Source of the DNA: Acidobacteriaceae bacterium
Lineage (GTDB): Bacteria > Acidobacteriota > Terriglobia > Terriglobales > Acidobacteriaceae
Assembly (NCBI GenBank): GCA_003135495.1
Contig: PLBX01000124.1
Location: forward strand, 1 to 8,540
Direction of reading: 5' to 3'
Length of the DNA stretch: 8,540 nt
Both the position numbers and the translations under genes were made by a program. This document shows, in pieces, positions 1-5,449 of this stretch (the stretch's first letter is position 1; each line of letters opens with the position of its first letter). The notes beneath the pieces are model-generated. The model was not told the origin of the DNA and did no database searches. It was given only the letters and a program-made list of their open reading frames with translations.

Positions 1-519
1 ATCTTTATCCATGCCGGCGGAAGAGCCGAGTACACCGGCTCCGACGTAGGCTAGGTCGGCTAATTCAAGCAGGCCTTGGATGGTTCCATCTTCTCCGAAG
101 GTGCCGTGAAGGACGGGGAAGATTACGTCGACGTTGATGGCGCGATCGGCGGCGCGTCGCAAATTCGCATCCGTCTGAAATGGAGCGAGGCTGGAGCCGC
201 GGCGCGTGGGTTCAGGGGGAACTACGACCGACTCTCCCGTGGCTAAAAGGGCAGCGCCGGGAGTGGCGTCGGGATCGCCCGCCCGCAGGTTTGCTTGTGT
301 GGCGCGGGCGCCCTCGCCCGCGTGCTGTTCGCCCTTCAGCAAACGCTCGGCGTGTTCGGCCGTGAGCCAGCGGCCATCTTTCGTGATGCCGATGGGTACC
401 ACCTCATATTTGGTTTTATCGATTGCGTTTACAACGGATGCGGCGGAGAGCAGGGAGACCTCGTGTTCGCCGCTGCGTCCGCCGAAGAGAATGCCGACTC
501 GAATCTTTGTTGTGGACAT
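1..519 (-). CDS. ddl: D-alanine--D-alanine ligase, N-terminal part (runs off the left edge)
   Basis: Cytoplasmic ATP-grasp ligase that joins two D-alanines for peptidoglycan precursor synthesis. Only the first 173 codons are in the window, and the reading frame is open to base 1. Seen in the sequence: a start at 519 giving [14 protein letters not shown], the [13 protein letters not shown] motif (residues 14-27), [19 protein letters not shown] (131-149), and the [15 protein letters not shown] stretch (159-173) that leads into the ATP-grasp domain. These match the N-terminal substrate-binding lobe of the DdlA/DdlB family. No strong Shine-Dalgarno precedes the start, but the N-terminus aligns well with the family. 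Residues about 52-130 are longer than I remember for E. coli DdlA (roughly 25-30 extra). The extra part includes a GEGARA peptide encoded by a palindrome (see the repeat entry). The catalytic C-terminal half cannot be checked here. Confidence 0.95.
   Translation of the reverse strand, partial: MSTTKIRVGILFGGRSGEHEVSLLSAASVVNAIDKTKYEVVPIGITKDGRWLTAEHAERLLKGEQHAGEGARATQANLRAGDPDATPGAALLATGESVVVPPEPTRRGSSLAPFQTDANLRRAADRAINVDVIFPVLHGTFGEDGTIQGLLELADLAYVGAGVLGSSAGMDKD
303..322. repeat. GC-rich palindrome inside ddl, candidate interspersed repeat
   Basis: On the plus strand, CGCGGGCG (303-310) pairs perfectly with CGCCCGCG (315-322) around a 4-base loop. It lies in frame in ddl and encodes part of the HAGEGARA peptide (residues 66-73). 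From memory, this hairpin (GCGGGCGAGGGCGCCCGC in the ddl sense) resembles short palindromes scattered through acidobacterial and planctomycete genomes. The palindrome is seen directly; its dispersed nature is recollection and inference, since only one copy is in this window. Confidence 0.55.
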
Positions 520-587
520 GCTGATTCAAGTCTGGCGTTCGATGCGATTTCCGTCAATGTCGGGGGTGGTTACGGAGGTGCAAAAGC

Positions 588-634
588 AACCACAAAGGAC
601 ACTTACCACCAAGGACACTAAGGAACATGAAGGG
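588..634. repeat. Short tandem/interspersed repeat between ddl and its upstream gene
   Basis: Two directly adjacent 16-base copies, CCACAAAGGACACTTA (590-605) and CCACCAAGGACACTAA (606-621), match at 14 of 16 positions. They are followed by GGAACATGAAGG (622-633). In plus-strand frames this reads as TTKDTKEHEG-like peptide, a familiar spurious translation of an intergenic repeat seen in many Acidobacteria, Planctomycetes and Verrucomicrobia (from memory). It fills most of the otherwise gene-free gap 520-670. The tandem structure is seen directly; family membership is recalled, not searched. Confidence 0.65.
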
Positions 635-643
635 AAAGTCACT

Positions 644-664
644 AAAAAAACATTTGGCGGATGT
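644..664 (-). terminator. Weak candidate intrinsic terminator after the small exported gene
   Basis: On the minus strand, just past the stop at 671, ACAT (664-661) can pair with ATGT (653-650) around a 7-base loop. A run of seven T follows (650-644). The stem is only four pairs plus a possible G-U, so the T-run is the main support. It would end transcription from the small-gene/VWA side before ddl. Confidence 0.25.
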
Positions 665-670
665 CAGACG

Positions 671-1033
671 TCATTTTTGATTTCGCATTACTAGTGTGTC
701 TGTGGCTTGGCGCGTCGCTTCATCATTGTTATTTAGATGATCTTCGATGTGCTTCTGCACGCGCTCCCATTCGGAGCGTAATGTCATTTCTTTGATGGCG
801 AACTTTGACTCTTTACGGGCATCGTCAATGCGTACTGCGAGTTCTTTATTTTGGAAGCGAAAATCAATGACCTCGGCTAGTGGCACGAGTTGATTCGAGG
901 ATTTGCCCACTATCAGGTAAACCACTTTGTCTGTAACCAGCGTGTATTCGGGGCAGCTTTCTTCGACTGACGCTCCTTGCGGCGGGCCAAATGTGGTGAT
1001 GAAGCCTCGGTGCATGAGCTGGCAGTCACCCAT
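671..1033 (-). CDS. Hypothetical protein, body of a small exported protein separated from its signal peptide by a frameshift
   Basis: A 120-codon ORF starting at ATG 1033 (MGDCQLMHRGF) and ending in TGA at 671. As it stands it has no signal peptide and no visible ribosome binding site. The frame immediately upstream (1026-1151) encodes a clean signal peptide followed by YQHGTVVRMR, which joins naturally to this ORF. The joined protein would be about 159 residues. It resembles small exported acidobacterial proteins that begin with a YxxGTVV strand and continue with a beta-rich domain; here that would be EYTLVTDKVVYLIV (about residues 29-42) and VIDFRFQNKELAVRI (about 55-69). The C-terminus is charged and helical (about residues 86-120), rich in Glu, Asn and Arg. 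Two cysteines (C4, C27) could form a disulfide if exported. Function is unknown. It is probably cotranscribed with the VWA gene upstream. Confidence 0.6.
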   Translation of the reverse strand: MGDCQLMHRGFITTFGPPQGASVEESCPEYTLVTDKVVYLIVGKSSNQLVPLAEVIDFRFQNKELAVRIDDARKESKFAIKEMTLRSEWERVQKHIEDHLNNNDEATRQATDTLVMRNQK

Positions 1034-1151
1034 TCCGCATGCGGACTACGGTTCCGTGCTGATAGGCGCCGAGCGGCGCAGCGCAGGCGAGTGAAATGAG
1101 GCCAGGTGTAAGCGCGGACAAAGCGAAAATCATCGGCAATGTAAATTTCAT
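1026..1151 (-). pseudogene. Signal-peptide fragment of the same frameshifted exported protein
   Basis: A 41-codon ORF from ATG 1151 to TGA 1028-1026. It encodes MKFTLPMIFALSALTPGL and onward through ISLACAAPLGAYQHGTVVRMRNG. This has a charged start, a hydrophobic core (about residues 4-22) and an Ala-rich cleavage zone (about 22-29), so it is a convincing Sec signal peptide. The frame then hits TGA. The stop overlaps the ATG of the next ORF by eight bases (ATGGGTGA on the minus strand). Removing one A at 1033/1034 would fuse the frames as ...VVRMR-MGDCQ... . The ORF starts 21 bp after the VWA stop codon. Alternatives are a real mutation, a sequencing or assembly error, or translational coupling. 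An indel is the simplest because the halves complement each other. Confidence 0.65.
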
Positions 1152-1172
1152 AATCTACTATGGGGACGATGT

Positions 1173-2192
1173 TTAGTCGGCGTTCTTGGAATCTCGTGTA
1201 GGACTTTGGTCAACGGTGTTATAGCTGCTGCGGCTATGGAAGGTCAGATTAAGGTTGTGGGACGGCAACAGGCGCTGAGAGTGGAATTCGGATTCACTTT
1301 TCGGTAAGTCATAAGTAAGTACGTAGGAGGCCCGCATATCATCGAGAGCTGCGTTGAGAACCCTGAAGATAGTAGTTTGCGATCGGCCATCGGAACCCGT
1401 GAAATAGCGGCCGCCGGTCGATTCTGAAATCTGCCGCAGGAAAGCGCTGCCGGAGCGATGCAACGTGTGTTGTTCGGAGCTGCCGATGTCAATGGAATAG
1501 ACGAGCGCTCCAGCTTCTAGCGTTGCTGCCAGAGCATCGGGCGCGGAGTGCAAACTAATGGTGTCATTTCCGTCCGAAATGAGAATAAGAATGGGACGCG
1601 CACCTGCGCGTCGATGGCTTGAGATGAAACTTGCTGCGGAGATTAGTGCGTCAAATAACGGTGTCGCGGAGCCGCTGTTTATTGCCGAGAGTTTGTTGAG
1701 GGAGTGCGCAGTCCCGCAATCCAAGGAACAGAAAAACGCTGGTTCAGTTTCGCCGCTCGACTCTTGTAATACTCGTCCAGGTGCCGCTCCAAACGATCCG
1801 CCAAATGATAGAACCGAGATTTTTTCGTTGGGCACGGCGCGCTCTTGAGCGAGAAGTTGCAGAAGTTCGCTTTTAGTTTCAGCAAGTCGCGATAATACGG
1901 ATTCGCTTAAGTCGACAGCGACCACTACGTCGAGCGCGGTTTCATCAGTTCGAGTAAAGCTGCGGAAGTTGCGGATTACTCGCTCGTTGTCGATAGCCGC
2001 GAGGTCGGATTGTGTGATGGTTAGAACGGAATGATTGTTCTGATCGGTGGCGAAAAATGTGACTTGCACTTCAGAGACGGTACTGCGATACGTCGGTAAA
2101 GCCGATCGGTTACTTCTATCCTCTGCAAGGGCGGCAAAAGAGAGGGAAAGTAAGAGAGCCAGAACCGATCGAATGTGCCAATGAGAAAGCAT
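1173..2192 (-). CDS. Exported VWA-domain protein (acidobacterial VWFA-related family)
   Basis: A 339-residue protein starting at ATG 2192: MLSHWHIRSVLALLLSLSFA, then an ALA-E signal-peptidase site near residue 23. A VQVTFFATDQ...SDLAAIDNERVIRNFRSFTR segment (about 42-81) precedes the VWA fold, as is usual in the acidobacterial VWFA-related family. MIDAS metal-site residues are visible: DLSES (D94, S96, S98), T177 in GSATPLFDAL, and D207 in LISDGND. The C-terminus has the family's SYVLTYDLP segment (289-297) and ends near RSSYN. VWA domains bind ligands through a divalent metal; the partner here is unknown. The open frame extends upstream to 2513, but that extension is unlike the family and precedes the signal peptide, so 2192 is chosen. 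No strong Shine-Dalgarno is visible. The stop is 21 bp before the small exported gene, suggesting an operon. Confidence 0.88.
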   Translation of the reverse strand: MLSHWHIRSVLALLLSLSFAALAEDRSNRSALPTYRSTVSEVQVTFFATDQNNHSVLTITQSDLAAIDNERVIRNFRSFTRTDETALDVVVAVDLSESVLSRLAETKSELLQLLAQERAVPNEKISVLSFGGSFGAAPGRVLQESSGETEPAFFCSLDCGTAHSLNKLSAINSGSATPLFDALISAASFISSHRRAGARPILILISDGNDTISLHSAPDALAATLEAGALVYSIDIGSSEQHTLHRSGSAFLRQISESTGGRYFTGSDGRSQTTIFRVLNAALDDMRASYVLTYDLPKSESEFHSQRLLPSHNLNLTFHSRSSYNTVDQSPTRDSKNAD

Positions 2193-2323
2193 CGCCGTTG
2201 ATGGTTCTATCGGTGAACGAAGGAACACTCCCCACTTACGATGGTTACCCTTGCAGATGACCCCGTGGAACCAGGGTTGGCTGTCTCTGTGTTTCCCGCC
2301 AAAAATAACCTTTTGCCCCTCCC

Positions 2324-2352
2324 TTGACAGCAACAGCAAACGGATTGAGAAT
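2324..2352 (+). promoter_or_regulatory. Candidate sigma70 promoter for the exported repeat-protein gene
   Basis: A perfect -35 hexamer TTGACA (2324-2329), a 17-base spacer, and GAGAAT (2347-2352) as -10 (four of six bases match TATAAT). The predicted transcription start is near 2359, leaving a leader of about 228 bases before ATG 2587. The long leader and imperfect -10 keep this tentative. Confidence 0.35.
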
Positions 2353-2360
2353 TGGGCGCT

Positions 2361-2372
2361 GCCTTCGAAGGC
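2361..2372. promoter_or_regulatory. 12-bp perfect palindrome, possible operator
   Basis: GCCTTCGAAGGC is a perfect inverted repeat lying two bases past the transcription start predicted from the promoter at 2324-2352. That is a typical position for a repressor site. The palindrome is certain; its function is inferred from position only. Confidence 0.3.
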
Positions 2373-2576
2373 CTGTGCACCCCTTCCCCTTAGCACTGGA
2401 CTCCGGGAGCTCTCATCGAAAATCTGTGAGTCTTTATCTGTCGATTCATTTAGTCGGGCCATCTGTCGCGACATTGGTAGCTTAAAAAGTTTAGACACCG
2501 GTCGAAAAAACAATGTGTGCGGTCACCGCGCAGCATTTCTGTTGCCTGCGTGGTGAGCGACTGCTTTGTATCTCAC

Positions 2577-2581
2577 AGGAG
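2577..2581 (+). promoter_or_regulatory. Shine-Dalgarno that fixes the start at 2587
   Basis: AGGAG lies five bases before ATG 2587. It selects this ATG over the TTG at 2566, which would place seven extra residues before the signal peptide and has no ribosome binding site. Confidence 0.8.
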
Positions 2582-2586
2582 TGTTT

Positions 2587-4404
2587 ATGAACTCGAATGG
2601 ACCCGTAAGAGTGCCGCCTAAGTGGACCCTGTTGCTTGCATTTCTCGTGATTACATCGTTCACTACGATCGCTTCGGCTCAGAATAAGAAGTCTGCTCCG
2701 GCACCCGCACCGAAAGCGGCCGCGCCGAGTAAGCCTGCAGCGAGTGCGCAGCATGGAGCGCCGGCGCAGCATCCAGCTGGAGGCGGCAACAGTGCGCAGC
2801 GTCCGGGCGGCGGCAGTGCGGCGAATAGTCACGGTCCCAATGGGCAAGCGAACCGCCCTGGAACCGGATCCAACAACAATCGTCCCGGCGGCGGAGCGAA
2901 TGCGAATCGTCCCGGCGCCGGAGCAAATAACAATCGTCCGGGAGGCGGGGCGAATGCGAATCGCCCCGGTGCGGGAGCAAATAACAACCGTCCGGGAGGT
3001 GGCGCCAATGCAAACCGTCCTGGAGCAGGAGCAAATAACAATCGTCAGGGCGGCGCCAATGCAAATCGCCCTGGAGCGGGGGCGAACAATAACAGGCCAG
3101 GCGGGGCCAATGCGAACCGTCCCGGCGGCGCGAACGCCAGCAATCGTGGTGGCGCGGCGGCCAATCATCATCAGCCGGCTGGCTCAAAAACTGTTGCCCT
3201 CAAGGGCGGAGGCAGCGCCACTTACCGCAAGAACGGTCAAGTTCGTAGCATTCAGACGCATGGCATGACGATCAGCCACGGCGTGCATGGCAACACACGG
3301 GTTGTGAGCACGCACAACGGGCGAACTGTGGTGAGCAATGGACGTCACGGCGGCTACAGCCAGCGCGCCTACTATAACCACGGCGGGCATGCTTACGTCC
3401 AAAGAACCTATTATTCCGGCGGACGTTATCAGGCCTACGGATATCGCAACTACTACTATGGCGGGCGTCCTTATTACGGCTACGCGCCGTCGTATTATTA
3501 CGGTCCCGCGTACTACGGGTGGGCTTATAACCCGTGGCCAGCGCCAGTTACCTATGGCTGGGGATGGGGCGGATCGCCGTGGTATGGCTATTACGGACCA
3601 TACTTCGCGCCTTATCCGGTTTATCCGACGGCAGCGTTTTGGCTGACGGATTATCTGATTGCGGCGAACCTGCAAGCGGCTTACGCGGCGCAACAAGCGG
3701 CCGCTGAGAACGGGGAGATTGGCCCCATGCCACTAGCGCCCGAATCTAGCAATGAGATCGCCTCGTTGTGGTCTTCCGATCCGCTGGTTGCTGCCAACCT
3801 TAACGTTGCCTATGGCGCCTACATGCTGGGCGCCGACGCAGGCGGTGGAAGTTCGGCGCAACTGAGTCCGGACGTAAAGAAAGCGATCTCGGAAGAAATG
3901 AAAAACGAGATCGCGGCGGAGAAAGATGCGGCGGCCTCAAAGGATGCGGCTCCAAGCGGAGATCAGATTCCGGCGGCGCTTGATCCCAAGATACGCATTT
4001 TTGTCGTATCCAGCGACGAAGATTTGACGACTTCGGATGGCGACGAATGCGCGCTCACGGCTGGCGATGTGGTCTATCGTGTGGGCGACAAAGCGGACGA
4101 CGACAACATGGTCGACGCCACTGTAAAGAGCAGCAAGAAAGATGAATGTGCAATGGGGGCTATGGTTGGTATAGCCGTGGATGATCTGCAGGAGATGCAC
4201 AATCAATTGCGGATTCAGATGGATGCTGGGTTGAAGGAACTGGCGGACAAGCAAGGGAAGAACGGTTTGCCGGCGGCTCCGGATACAAAGACGCAGCCCG
4301 GCGAGGTTCCAGCACCATCTCCCGATACCGGCGTGGCCAAAGACCTGGAGCAGCAACAGAAAGATGCGGCTGCGGCCGAGACGGAAGCCAAGCAATCGCA
4401 ATAG
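2587..4404 (+). CDS. Exported repeat protein: Asn/Gly/Pro nonapeptide repeats, Tyr/Trp-rich centre, acidic C-terminal domain
   Basis: A 605-residue protein of unknown function. Residues 1-31 are a Sec signal peptide (core TLLLAFLVITSFTTIAS, cleavage near SAQ). Then come an Ala/Pro/Gln-rich stretch (32-90), eleven PGxGANxNR-type repeats (91-187), and a His/Gly/Thr basic segment (190-260). Next is an extreme Tyr/Gly/Trp-rich region (about 261-348, for example NYYYGGRPYYGYAPSYYYG and GWGWGGSPWYGYYGPYF). A duplicated W-x-x-D-x-L-x-AANL-x-x-AY motif follows (352-368 and 395-411). A compact domain (about 467-555) has two cysteines (C488, C521), then a Lys/Glu/Ala-rich tail. The Tyr/Trp-rich block followed by WLTDYLIAANLQAAYAA is a pattern I recall from other acidobacterial secreted proteins. 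Composition suggests an extracellular or cell-surface structural role, but no enzymatic motif is visible. It is followed 89 bp later by another exported protein. Confidence 0.88.
   Translation: MNSNGPVRVPPKWTLLLAFLVITSFTTIASAQNKKSAPAPAPKAAAPSKPAASAQHGAPAQHPAGGGNSAQRPGGGSAANSHGPNGQANRPGTGSNNNRPGGGANANRPGAGANNNRPGGGANANRPGAGANNNRPGGGANANRPGAGANNNRQGGANANRPGAGANNNRPGGANANRPGGANASNRGGAAANHHQPAGSKTVALKGGGSATYRKNGQVRSIQTHGMTISHGVHGNTRVVSTHNGRTVVSNGRHGGYSQRAYYNHGGHAYVQRTYYSGGRYQAYGYRNYYYGGRPYYGYAPSYYYGPAYYGWAYNPWPAPVTYGWGWGGSPWYGYYGPYFAPYPVYPTAAFWLTDYLIAANLQAAYAAQQAAAENGEIGPMPLAPESSNEIASLWSSDPLVAANLNVAYGAYMLGADAGGGSSAQLSPDVKKAISEEMKNEIAAEKDAAASKDAAPSGDQIPAALDPKIRIFVVSSDEDLTTSDGDECALTAGDVVYRVGDKADDDNMVDATVKSSKKDECAMGAMVGIAVDDLQEMHNQLRIQMDAGLKELADKQGKNGLPAAPDTKTQPGEVPAPSPDTGVAKDLEQQQKDAAAAETEAKQSQ
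2857..3147 (+). repeat. In-gene tandem nonapeptide repeat (27-base unit, about 11 units)
   Basis: The units alternate PGGGANANR and PGAGANNNR (residues 91-187), so the higher-order period is 54 bases. The first unit is variant (PGTGSNNNR). Three late units are shortened or altered (QGGANANR, PGGANANR, PGGANASNR). Codons vary between units (AAC/AAT, CGT/CGC, GGC/GGA/GGT), so this is not a very recent identical expansion. Several other frames, including antisense ones, are open across the repeat; these are by-products of its composition. Confidence 0.9.
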
Positions 4405-4422
4405 CGCGGCGAAACCTAATAT

Positions 4423-4455
4423 GCGGGAGCGTCGAGGAAAATCGGCGCTTCCCGC
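4423..4455 (+). terminator. Strong stem-loop between the two exported-protein genes
   Basis: GCGGGA pairs with TCCCGC, then GCGTCGA pairs with TCGGCGC (one G-U), with a single bulged T and a 6-base GGAAAA loop. That makes 13 pairs in total. It starts 19 bases after the stop codon of the upstream gene. No T-run follows, so it may be a partial terminator, a 3'-end protecting hairpin or a processing site rather than a full intrinsic terminator. Confidence 0.5.
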
Positions 4456-4479
4456 TTTGCAGCTTACGGAAACTTGATC

Positions 4480-4485
4480 AGGAGG
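4480..4485 (+). promoter_or_regulatory. Perfect Shine-Dalgarno for the gene at 4494
   Basis: AGGAGG lies eight bases before ATG 4494. An overlapping ATG at 4489 is in another frame and too close, so 4494 is preferred; it opens directly into a signal peptide. Confidence 0.85.
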
Positions 4486-4493
4486 AAAATGCG

Positions 4494-5336
4494 ATGCGGC
4501 GCAAAGTTGGATCGTCTGCATTAAGGGTCGCGTTGATTGCTATCGTCGGGCTGACGCCATGTGCAATTCTGGCGCAGGGAGTTCCACTCGAAGACCAACT
4601 TAAAGCGCAATACACGCTCGTGAAGATGGGCGCCGATACGGGCGGAGCCGCCGTGGTGGAACAAGGCACAATTCTCGTCATCAAGAAGGGCGGCATTTTG
4701 AGTGTGCCGTATGGAGACACGAGTCTTGCCGCAACCAAATATCAGGACGGAGTGGTTCATTCTCCGAACAATGTAGTCATGAAGGGTCTTGGCTTCGGCA
4801 TGGGGAAACTGGGAAGGACGCAGACGACGCGTCTGATGCAGGTGGGCGAAAAAGTCTATCCTTCAAAACTGGTTGTGAATTTGCCGAAAGACCAAGTGGA
4901 CATGGGAATTATCGCGTGCGATTCCTGTAATAATACCAGTCCGACGACGTTTTATAAGGCCGACGTGGTGTTTCAGTTCCCGAAAGGAACGCTCGCGACC
5001 GCGAGCCCGTCGCAGGTTGAAGATACGATCGCGGCCTTGCTTGCGATTGATGACAGCGTAGGCGGGGATCAGGGCGGTGGGCAGCAAGGCGGCGGGCAGG
5101 GCGGGGGCAATGATCAGCAGGCGGGCAATCAGGGTGGAGGAGGCGGAGGACAGGGCCAGCAGCAGCAAGCGCCGCCGCCTGAACCACAGCAGATAGAGAA
5201 GGGGCAAACCCCCGATCAGGTCAAAGCCGCGATTGGCACTCCAGATAAGATTGTGAATCTAGGGGCGAAGCAGATTTACGTATACAAAGATATTAAAGTC
5301 ACGTTTCTGAATGGCAAAGTCTCTGACGTGCAGTAG
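4494..5336 (+). CDS. Exported protein with Gly/Gln-rich linker and BamE/SmpA-like C-terminal module
   Basis: A 280-residue protein. Residues 1-28 are a signal peptide (RRKVGSSALRVALIAIVGL, cleavage near ILA-QG). The lone Cys23 lies in LTPC, not a good lipobox. An N-terminal domain (about 31-187) contains QYTLVKMGADTGG, a CDSC pair (C142, C145) and ADVVFQFPKGTLATASPSQV, similar to conserved secreted acidobacterial proteins I recall but cannot name. A low-complexity Gly/Gln linker (about 190-232) follows. The last 45 residues (GQTPDQVKAAIGTPDKIVNLG...YKDIKVTFLNGKVSDVQ) have the pattern of small BamE/SmpA-type repeats: a helix with DQV, then an LGxPD-like turn and beta strands ending in GKV. The function is unknown. 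It shares orientation with the upstream exported protein and the downstream kinase, suggesting a cell-envelope cluster. Confidence 0.85.
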   Translation: MRRKVGSSALRVALIAIVGLTPCAILAQGVPLEDQLKAQYTLVKMGADTGGAAVVEQGTILVIKKGGILSVPYGDTSLAATKYQDGVVHSPNNVVMKGLGFGMGKLGRTQTTRLMQVGEKVYPSKLVVNLPKDQVDMGIIACDSCNNTSPTTFYKADVVFQFPKGTLATASPSQVEDTIAALLAIDDSVGGDQGGGQQGGGQGGGNDQQAGNQGGGGGGQGQQQQAPPPEPQQIEKGQTPDQVKAAIGTPDKIVNLGAKQIYVYKDIKVTFLNGKVSDVQ

Positions 5337-5342
5337 CGAGGA

Positions 5343-5368
5343 GTTTTCGCTGAGTCCGGAAGCGAAAC
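5343..5368 (+). terminator. Candidate stem-loop just after the BamE-like gene
   Basis: GTTTTCGCT (5343-5351) pairs with AGCGAAAC (5361-5368), giving eight pairs with one bulged T and a 9-base loop. It begins seven bases after the stop at 5336. No T-run follows, so termination would be weak. The 3' arm overlaps the first copy of the direct repeat in this gap. Confidence 0.35.
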
Positions 5369-5433
5369 GGTCGTATTCAGCGAACTTGCGGATCTACTTT
5401 TCCTGACCGCTACGAAACCGATCGTATTCTTCG
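5362..5433 (+). promoter_or_regulatory. Degenerate direct repeat upstream of the kinase gene
   Basis: GCGAAACGGTCGTATTCAGCG (first 20 bases at 5362-5381) recurs as ACGAAACCGATCGTATTC (5412-5429), shifted by 50-51 bases. CGAAAC and TCGTATTC are common to both. About five helical turns separate the copies and the second ends about 20 bases before the kinase start, so they could be paired regulator sites. No clear promoter hexamers are seen in the 113-bp gap. Confidence 0.35.
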
Positions 5434-5449
5434 CGTGGGTGATGAGTCG

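Larger units (their letters stand above)
2193..2586. other. Divergent intergenic region without a supported gene
   Basis: These 394 bases separate the minus-strand VWA gene from the plus-strand repeat-protein gene. The frames crossing it have no family-like sequence. It holds a candidate plus-strand promoter, a 12-bp palindrome and the ribosome binding site of the next gene (separate entries). For the minus strand I see only a poor promoter match (TTGCTG followed by TTATTT) near 2340-2310, too weak to call. Confidence 0.6.

Noticed and set aside
180..694. Plus-strand open frames over the ddl region
   Set aside because: They are antisense to a clear Ddl coding frame and consist of Arg/Pro-rich sequence produced by the GC-rich palindrome and the intergenic repeat.
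2193..2513. N-terminal extension of the VWA protein to 2513
   Set aside because: The extra 107 residues precede a good signal peptide, have no family-like features and cover the divergent promoter region.
2566..2586. TTG start seven codons upstream of ATG 2587
   Set aside because: AGGAG is correctly spaced for ATG 2587 and the signal peptide begins there.
2857..3147. CRISPR-like array
   Set aside because: The 27-base units are contiguous coding repeats without unique spacers.
2663..3268. Long open frames on both strands across the nonapeptide repeat
   Set aside because: Repetitive stop-free composition opens several frames; only the frame of 2587-4404 has a signal peptide, ribosome binding site and family-like downstream sequence.
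5435..5449. GTG start for the kinase five codons upstream
   Set aside because: The ATG at 5450 gives the usual kinase N-terminus, and no better ribosome binding site supports GTG 5435; not fully excluded.
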